A stretch of 64,000 nt of DNA. Origin: Pseudoalteromonas sp. OOF1S-7 (GTDB lineage: Bacteria > Pseudomonadota > Gammaproteobacteria > Enterobacterales > Alteromonadaceae). Each line of letters opens with the position of its first letter. Position 1 is the first letter of the stretch. Below, in pieces: positions 58,778 through 64,000 of the stretch. The notes under the pieces are model-generated. The model saw only the letters and a program-made list of their open reading frames with translations. It made no database searches and was not told the origin of the DNA. The stretch is from contig NZ_JAKRFZ010000016.1 of the NCBI RefSeq assembly GCF_022347765.1, positions 1 to 64,000 of the forward strand, in the 5' to 3' direction. The translations under genes were made by a program, and so were the position numbers.

Positions 58778-61297
58778 TTACTTCTTCACTCGACGCGTGA
58801 ATAACGCCAAAGACATCAGTAGCAGCGCAAATGAGCCAAAAGAACCACTGTCTTTTTCAGGCTGTTTAACTGTGACTTTGATGTTCTCCGTTGACGATGC
58901 ACCAAAGGTATCCGTCACGGTAACCGCAAACTCCAGTACTTCATTTTGATTGACAGAAGGCGCCACTACACTCAATTGTGCATTGCTTCCCGACACATTC
59001 ACACTGGTACCAGATACCTGTTCCCAGTTAAATGTCAGCTCATCACCATCCGGATCCACAGAAGCTGACGCGTTCAGTTCAATACTCTTACCCGATGCAA
59101 TCAAGGTTGAGTTAGCAGACAGCACAACCTGAGGTGCATTATTTTTAGCAATAGCGACGGTCACCAGCTGTCCCGACTTAGCGCCAAACTCATCCTGTGC
59201 AATCACTTCATATACCAGCGTTTTACCAACCAGCTCTTCATCAGCCTTGATCTTTACCGTGGCTGTCTCGCCAACCGGCGCTGAGTTTTCACTTGAACGA
59301 TTCACCCAGGTATAGGATAACGCATCACCCTCAGGGTCCGTTGTACCGCTTGCATCTAAAGTAAACTCCAACCCGCCTCGCACATCGATATTCGCTTCTG
59401 CAACCTTGATCACAGGTTGCTTGTTCTCATCGATAGTGACAGTCACGCGTTGTTTAGATGTCGCGCCGAATTCGTCAGTGGCAGTCACTTCATATGTCTG
59501 AGTCACTGTCTCGGTGACGACAGGCGCGATAGGCGTAAATGCCTCCTCTGTGCTCAGTACAACTTCAGGTGCGCTCATATCAGTCCAGGTCAGCGCATAG
59601 CTGTCACCGTCCGGATCCGTTGTACCAGTTGCATCCAGAGCAATACCCATACCACTTCTTACACTTAGGCTGGTTTGTGCCAGTCTGATGGCCGGGCCGA
59701 GATTCTCACGCATTGTCACATCAAATGCTTTCAGCGTGACATTATCGCTCCCCAGACTGACAGACGAATCCTTAATGTACTCAAAAACAACCGTGTTTGG
59801 TCCTTTATTCAGGTCAAACGATGCTGTCTCATACGCCAGGTTCTCGCCGCTTTGTCTAATCACTTGTTCACCATTAAGGTAAACATTGAAAAAGTCATAG
59901 CCAATCTCTGATGACAGCAGGTACTCGAAGTTAATTCCCAATGCTAAACCATGGTCAATTTCAGCCATTAAGATCGACTTTTGTGAAAGTTCAGTCAGAT
60001 TTGGGTTTTCTTCTCTATCTGATATATCACCGCTGATCAATAGTGGCGCTGAGGTGCTATCTTCAACAACCTCTTCGCTGAGATACCAAGGCTCATCACC
60101 ACCGGTGTACCATCGAGCAACAGGTTCAGCAGACATGTGTGCATTGATGTCCACCTCGCTGGCCGGGATCTTTTCATAGCTGTAAGTACGACCTCGCGAC
60201 GCAATGTTCTCGTTTACCAACTCGGCATTTAGCGTGAATTGGCCTTCTTTGGCACTTTGTGAAGCAGATACTGATACCTCACAAAACTGGCCAGGTTCTA
60301 CCACATTTGCTGTACAGTTTTCAGCAGCAATGGACACTCCGGCAGCTTGTTCAGACAGCACTAGGCCAGTGATCTGAACCGGGCCATCCGACATGTTTTT
60401 TAACCTGACTGCGACTGCGGTATCTGGTTTATCCGCAATCAGAGTTTCTGCGGGTTGAAACCCGACGTATTGTTGATTTCGATTTACCCAGGTATTTAAA
60501 ACCGCTACATCAGCGTACACACCAGGTTTGAATTCATAAGCACATCCATCTCCCCAACTGACCACGCCGACCTGGATCCAGCGATTATCGCGGTTGACGA
60601 TAAGCGGACCGCCACTATCGCCCTGACAGGAATCTTTACCTCCCTCGTCAAAGCCCGCGCAAATCATACTATCTGAAATTTGACCATCGTAATGTTTGGC
60701 ATCATTACACACTTCGTTTGAGATATAAGGCACATCTACTTCATGTAGTTTATCTGGCGATGGACCGCCCGCATAGAGTGCCCCCCAGCCCATTACTTTG
60801 AAGTTTTCACCCACTACATAGCTGCGCTTCAGCTCATCATCAGCCAGCTCAATTGGCTCAATTCCTGCGACCGGATTTGCAAGAGTCAGTATCGCTATGT
60901 CATTGTTATAGGTATACGTATCGTGATACTGCTCATGCATTACAATATCAGTCACTTGGTACAGCTCACCCTGGCTCTCGTCTGTAAGGTCATGACTGCC
61001 AAACTTAACCGCAAAGTCACTGGCACTCCAGCCTTCAACGCAATGCGCCGCCGTCAGCACTTTGTTAGGTGCAATCAGCGACGAGCCGCAATAGTGACGA
61101 AATCTCTCACCATTGAAGACTTGCAAGCTCCCCATAAAAGGATAAGCAAATGGCGTGGTTTCCCCACCACCCACGATTCTGACATCATCCATTGCGCCGC
61201 GAAGTTGAAGTGGTTGTTTTTCTTTCGCAAACGCAACCCCGGTCAAAGAGGTGGATGCCAAAGTGAATAAAAGTACTTTTTTTATTGTCGATTCCAT
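58778..61297 (-). CDS. Secreted trypsin-family protease with PKD-like repeats and GlyGly-CTERM
   Basis: An 839-residue protein with signal peptide (about 1-24). The S1 domain (about 40-275) begins at RIVGGGETTPF, a normal activation site. It has the triad His in LTAAHC near 84, Asp in NNDIAILTL, and Ser in CQGDSGGPLIV near 226. A beta-rich domain and a carbohydrate-binding-like unit (about 430-540) follow. Three tandem Ig/PKD-type repeats (about 545-815) each have a DPDGD or DPEGD calcium-like loop and an (V/E)TDEFGA-type end. The last 24 residues (SGSFGSFALLLMSLALFTRR) are a GlyGly-CTERM signal for rhombosortase processing and type II export. Likely digests external protein. Confidence 0.93.
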   Translation of the reverse strand: MESTIKKVLLFTLASTSLTGVAFAKEKQPLQLRGAMDDVRIVGGGETTPFAYPFMGSLQVFNGERFRHYCGSSLIAPNKVLTAAHCVEGWSASDFAVKFGSHDLTDESQGELYQVTDIVMHEQYHDTYTYNNDIAILTLANPVAGIEPIELADDELKRSYVVGENFKVMGWGALYAGGPSPDKLHEVDVPYISNEVCNDAKHYDGQISDSMICAGFDEGGKDSCQGDSGGPLIVNRDNRWIQVGVVSWGDGCAYEFKPGVYADVAVLNTWVNRNQQYVGFQPAETLIADKPDTAVAVRLKNMSDGPVQITGLVLSEQAAGVSIAAENCTANVVEPGQFCEVSVSASQSAKEGQFTLNAELVNENIASRGRTYSYEKIPASEVDINAHMSAEPVARWYTGGDEPWYLSEEVVEDSTSAPLLISGDISDREENPNLTELSQKSILMAEIDHGLALGINFEYLLSSEIGYDFFNVYLNGEQVIRQSGENLAYETASFDLNKGPNTVVFEYIKDSSVSLGSDNVTLKAFDVTMRENLGPAIRLAQTSLSVRSGMGIALDATGTTDPDGDSYALTWTDMSAPEVVLSTEEAFTPIAPVVTETVTQTYEVTATDEFGATSKQRVTVTIDENKQPVIKVAEANIDVRGGLEFTLDASGTTDPEGDALSYTWVNRSSENSAPVGETATVKIKADEELVGKTLVYEVIAQDEFGAKSGQLVTVAIAKNNAPQVVLSANSTLIASGKSIELNASASVDPDGDELTFNWEQVSGTSVNVSGSNAQLSVVAPSVNQNEVLEFAVTVTDTFGASSTENIKVTVKQPEKDSGSFGSFALLLMSLALFTRRVKK

Positions 61298-61507
61298 GTA
61301 AATTTTCCTGATTTAATACTACTTGTTTACTTAGAGCATAACAGTCGACAAATTATCACAAAAGGTTCCTAAATATAAAACAAAATATACATTGCACAGC
61401 CAAATGCGCAAAAATCAGTCAATAAATGTCTGTGTGGAGAATAGAGCGTGAATACACAATGTAGAAAAGGGTTAACTTCTGGCGAATGGTGTGGTTTTTC
61501 TGGACGG

Positions 61508-61548
61508 TAAAAAACTAAAATTGACTGACCAAGGTGTCCTGGCCAGTC
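61508..61548 (-). terminator. Terminator of the S9 peptidase gene
   Basis: On the minus strand GACTGGCCA pairs with TGGTCAGTC (61523-61548) with one mismatch and an eight-base loop, followed by AATTTTAGTTTTTT. It begins about 48 bases after the peptidase stop. Confidence 0.8.
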
Positions 61549-61595
61549 ATTATGGTCGTTTCACAGCCCCGATATACGAGACTGCCATTCTTTAT

Positions 61596-63497
61596 TTAGA
61601 GTGTATCATCCAGCCATGTGAAGAATTCACGCTGCCACACAATGCCGTTTTGTGGCGAGAGCACCCAGTGGTTTTCTTCAGGGAAGTACAGGAAGCGGCT
61701 TTTCAGACCGCGCAGTTTGGCTGCCTGGAATGCCTGGATCCCCTGCTCCAGCGGTACGCGGTAATCTTTACCACCGTGGATAACAAACATAGGCGCATCC
61801 CATTTATCAACGTAGCTGACTGGGTTAAAAGCCGAATAAGTTTTGTCGGTTGCTGCGTTTTTATCCCAGTACGCCCCACCAAACTCGTGATCCACAAAGA
61901 AGACCTCTTCTGTACTGCCGTACATACTGCGCAGATCGAAAATACCGCAATGGGCAATGAAAGACTTAAATCGACCATCATGATTACCCGCTAAATAAAA
62001 GGCAGAATAGCCACCAAAGCTGGCGCCAACAGCGGCAATGCGCGACTTATCAACGTACGGAGCCTTAGCAATCTCATCAATGGCATCCAGGTAGTCCTGC
62101 ATCACTTTACCACCCCAATCCTGGGTAATGTCTTCATTCCACTTAACACCATGCCCCGGCATACCGCGACGATTCGGTGCTACCACAATATAACCCTGTG
62201 ACGCCATAACCTGGAAATTCCAGCGGAAAGAGTAAAACTGTGACAGCGCCGACTGCGGTCCGCCTTGTAAATACAGTAAAGTCGGGTACTTCTTACTTTC
62301 ATCAAAGTTGGGTGGATAGATAACCCAGCTCAGCATATCCTGGCCATCTTTGGTCTTTACCATCTGCTTTTTAACGGTTGGCAGGTCCATATTGGCATAA
62401 AATGCATCATTGACCTTGGTCAGTGCTGTCATTTTTTGGCTTTTCAGATCAAAGCGGTAAATTTCCTTCGCTTTGTTCATGCTGTTACGCGTTACCACCA
62501 GGTGTTTATCCAGTGCTGCGACAATGCCGTTCACATCGAACTGGCCTTTGGTAAGCTGTTTAACGAGCGGTCTGGCTTTCGGATTGGTGGTCACTGAGAC
62601 CTGGAATAACTGGATCGTGCCGTCAGTCGGCGCCACAAAATAAATGTGTTTACCGTCTTCGCTCCACTTAAAGCTATTTACCGTACCATCCCAGTGTGCG
62701 GTCAGGTTGATGTTGTGATTTTTAACTCTGATGATGATGTCGTTCTTATCAGCTTCGTAACCTGGTGTGGTCATTTGCAACCAGGCCAGATGCCCTTTTG
62801 ACGAAAATGCGGGGTACTTGTCATAACCAGGGTTACTTTCAGTCAGATTCGTGGTCTGCTTGCTGGCCAGGTTGTAACGATAGATATCAGTATTGGTACT
62901 GGCAACATATTCTGCACCGGTGAGCTTTTTACTCACATAATAGATGTTCTCACCTTTAGGTCCCCAGATGTAATCACTGCCGCCGCCAAATGGAGAAGTC
63001 GGGCTATCAAAGGGTTGCCCCAGCATGATGTCGACTTTTTCTTCTGTTTTCAGATCCTGATAAAACACATGCTTATAGCTGCCATCTTTCCAGGTATCCC
63101 AGTGGCGATAGTTCAGGTCATCAAATACATAGGCGTTTGCCTGGGTCAGTGCTGCATGCCTGTCGGATGCCAGAACCGCCTCTACTTCGACCTTCTCGTG
63201 GAACAGCTTTTTGCTGCCATCCACAGAGATTTTGCTGTTTGCCAGCAACCCCTGATAATCATCCAACAACTGCGGTGTACCGCCCTTAAGCGGTACCTGG
63301 TAGACTTTGCTGGCAAAATTGTTGTGCTCAACACTGGGCGTGGTCACTTTGTAAATGACGTGAGTGTTGTCTTTATTTAACCCCAACGCGCTTACGCGCT
63401 TTACCTGCCAGAGCTTTTCCGGGGTCATCACCTCTTTGGCGGCAACGCCGGTTGTTACTGCCAGCCCCAGGCCAGCATATGCAAGAATTCGCAACAT
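61596..63497 (-). CDS. S9-family prolyl oligopeptidase (acylaminoacyl-peptidase-like)
   Basis: A 633-residue exported peptidase with signal peptide (about 1-20, ending GVAA). An N-terminal seven-bladed propeller (about 35-380, with DIYRYNLASKQTTNL-type blades) precedes the alpha/beta-hydrolase domain. That domain shows YLQGGPQSALSQFYSFRWNF and RGMPGHGVKWNEDITQDWGG. Its triad is Ser in GASFGGYSA near 497, Asp in HGGKDYRV near 575 and His in EENHWVL near 609. It is of the DPP4/acylaminoacyl-peptidase branch and should release short peptides from proteins in the periplasm. It stands alone. Confidence 0.94.
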   Translation of the reverse strand: MLRILAYAGLGLAVTTGVAAKEVMTPEKLWQVKRVSALGLNKDNTHVIYKVTTPSVEHNNFASKVYQVPLKGGTPQLLDDYQGLLANSKISVDGSKKLFHEKVEVEAVLASDRHAALTQANAYVFDDLNYRHWDTWKDGSYKHVFYQDLKTEEKVDIMLGQPFDSPTSPFGGGSDYIWGPKGENIYYVSKKLTGAEYVASTNTDIYRYNLASKQTTNLTESNPGYDKYPAFSSKGHLAWLQMTTPGYEADKNDIIIRVKNHNINLTAHWDGTVNSFKWSEDGKHIYFVAPTDGTIQLFQVSVTTNPKARPLVKQLTKGQFDVNGIVAALDKHLVVTRNSMNKAKEIYRFDLKSQKMTALTKVNDAFYANMDLPTVKKQMVKTKDGQDMLSWVIYPPNFDESKKYPTLLYLQGGPQSALSQFYSFRWNFQVMASQGYIVVAPNRRGMPGHGVKWNEDITQDWGGKVMQDYLDAIDEIAKAPYVDKSRIAAVGASFGGYSAFYLAGNHDGRFKSFIAHCGIFDLRSMYGSTEEVFFVDHEFGGAYWDKNAATDKTYSAFNPVSYVDKWDAPMFVIHGGKDYRVPLEQGIQAFQAAKLRGLKSRFLYFPEENHWVLSPQNGIVWQREFFTWLDDTL

Positions 63498-64000
63498 CGC
63501 GAAATACCTCCGAAAGTTTAATCCCGGCTAGACTACCTAAATCAGCAGAAACTTAAAAGAGGCTACGACGAGTGGCTTTTTCCGGATGGGGATCCGAACG
63601 CCAAATTGGGTTTTGTGAAACTGTGTTTAAAATCGGGGCTACCGCAACTTTGGTCAAGACCTGCTGTATCACAGGCGCCTGAGACATAAAAGTCAACGCT
63701 TGTCCGCTAAGCAATAACCAGCTTTATCCTCAGAGCCTTATTCGCAGCAGTGCTCAACCACCCGGTAATTTTCAACTGCGACTTTTTATACACTCAACCG
63801 GCCTGAGATAAACGAATGAACCACACCACACCCTTGCCATATTCTGAACAGTCGATATTCAACCAGTCATTTATTCTTACCCGCAAGTTTGTAATAAGGT
63901 GTAATTGATGTTGAGTTTTTAACAAAATAGACTAGTAAGCCTGTTTATTTCGTTACTTTTGCCACCGCGATATTGTACAAATTTAAGCCACCCTATATAT
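63498..64000. other. Non-coding end of the window
   Basis: 503 bases with no credible ORF on either strand. It should hold the S9 peptidase promoter near 63500-63600. The last 120 bases are AT-rich and may belong to the control region of a gene beyond the edge. Confidence 0.35.

Noticed and set aside
61491..61994. 167-codon plus-strand ORF opposite the S9 peptidase
   Set aside because: Antisense to the catalytic domain of a well-supported gene.
1..64000. CRISPR arrays, tRNA or rRNA genes, complete insertion sequences, prophage
   Set aside because: No regularly spaced repeats, no cloverleaf-like or rRNA text, and no transposase, integrase or phage structural genes were seen.

Overview
The window looks like chromosomal DNA of a marine gammaproteobacterium, most probably Pseudoalteromonas or a close relative. 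This rests on moderate GC, many secreted or lipid-anchored hydrolases, a GlyGly-CTERM-type protease, a secreted neutral ceramidase, a short interspersed repeat with ATACCAATTT ends (16837-17000), and many proteins of gammaproteobacterial type. No rRNA, tRNA or CRISPR array was seen. The genus is inferred by family resemblance, not by a database search.

Layout. 1-5126 (minus strand) is a decayed type I restriction-modification island: hsdM with a frame change, a DUF1016/YhcG-like gene that appears to lack its nuclease core, a tiny ORF resembling an hsdM 3' end, hsdS, a truncated DUF1016-like start, and a lone AAA ATPase. No hsdR is in view. 5500-8040 holds small regulators and membrane proteins. 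8569-10683 is a neutral ceramidase with a CUUCGG hairpin just before its ribosome site. 11285-17994 carries a LuxR regulator, an AT-rich XRE/membrane gene pair, a class IV-like deacetylase, a flavin reductase, an NhaC antiporter, the repeat element and an EamA transporter. 18493-21851 is a di-haem cytochrome c peroxidase gene overlapping a hybrid histidine kinase gene. 22194-27858 has a GNAT, a lipase-like hydrolase with a membrane-anchored neighbour, a diguanylate cyclase and a LysE exporter.

27971-39151 is the most system-like region. An XRE regulator is divergent from a three-gene operon (small exported protein, DUF2145, YiaA). This converges on a second operon of a YqiJ-like OB-fold membrane protein, a YqiK-like flotillin and a 1927-residue AAA+ ATPase with a DUF3686-like N terminus. 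Together they suggest a membrane-associated AAA+ stress or remodelling system. 39564-46700 holds a DUF4153 protein, a GNAT, a repeat lipoprotein, a DUF3857 transglutaminase, CreA and an endonuclease/phosphatase-family protein.

46982-52514 contains a secreted beta-helix protein and then, on the minus strand, a BlaI-type repressor, an M56 membrane protease fused to an M23 domain, and a separate M23 peptidase. Two matching dyads precede the repressor, so the set reads as a self-contained cell-wall sensing operon. 52711-56469 has DUF2306, Na/Pi cotransporter and DUF21 membrane proteins. 56529-63497 ends with an OmpA-like lipoprotein, a secreted prephenate dehydratase-chorismate mutase fusion, a trypsin-family protease with PKD-like repeats, and an S9 peptidase.
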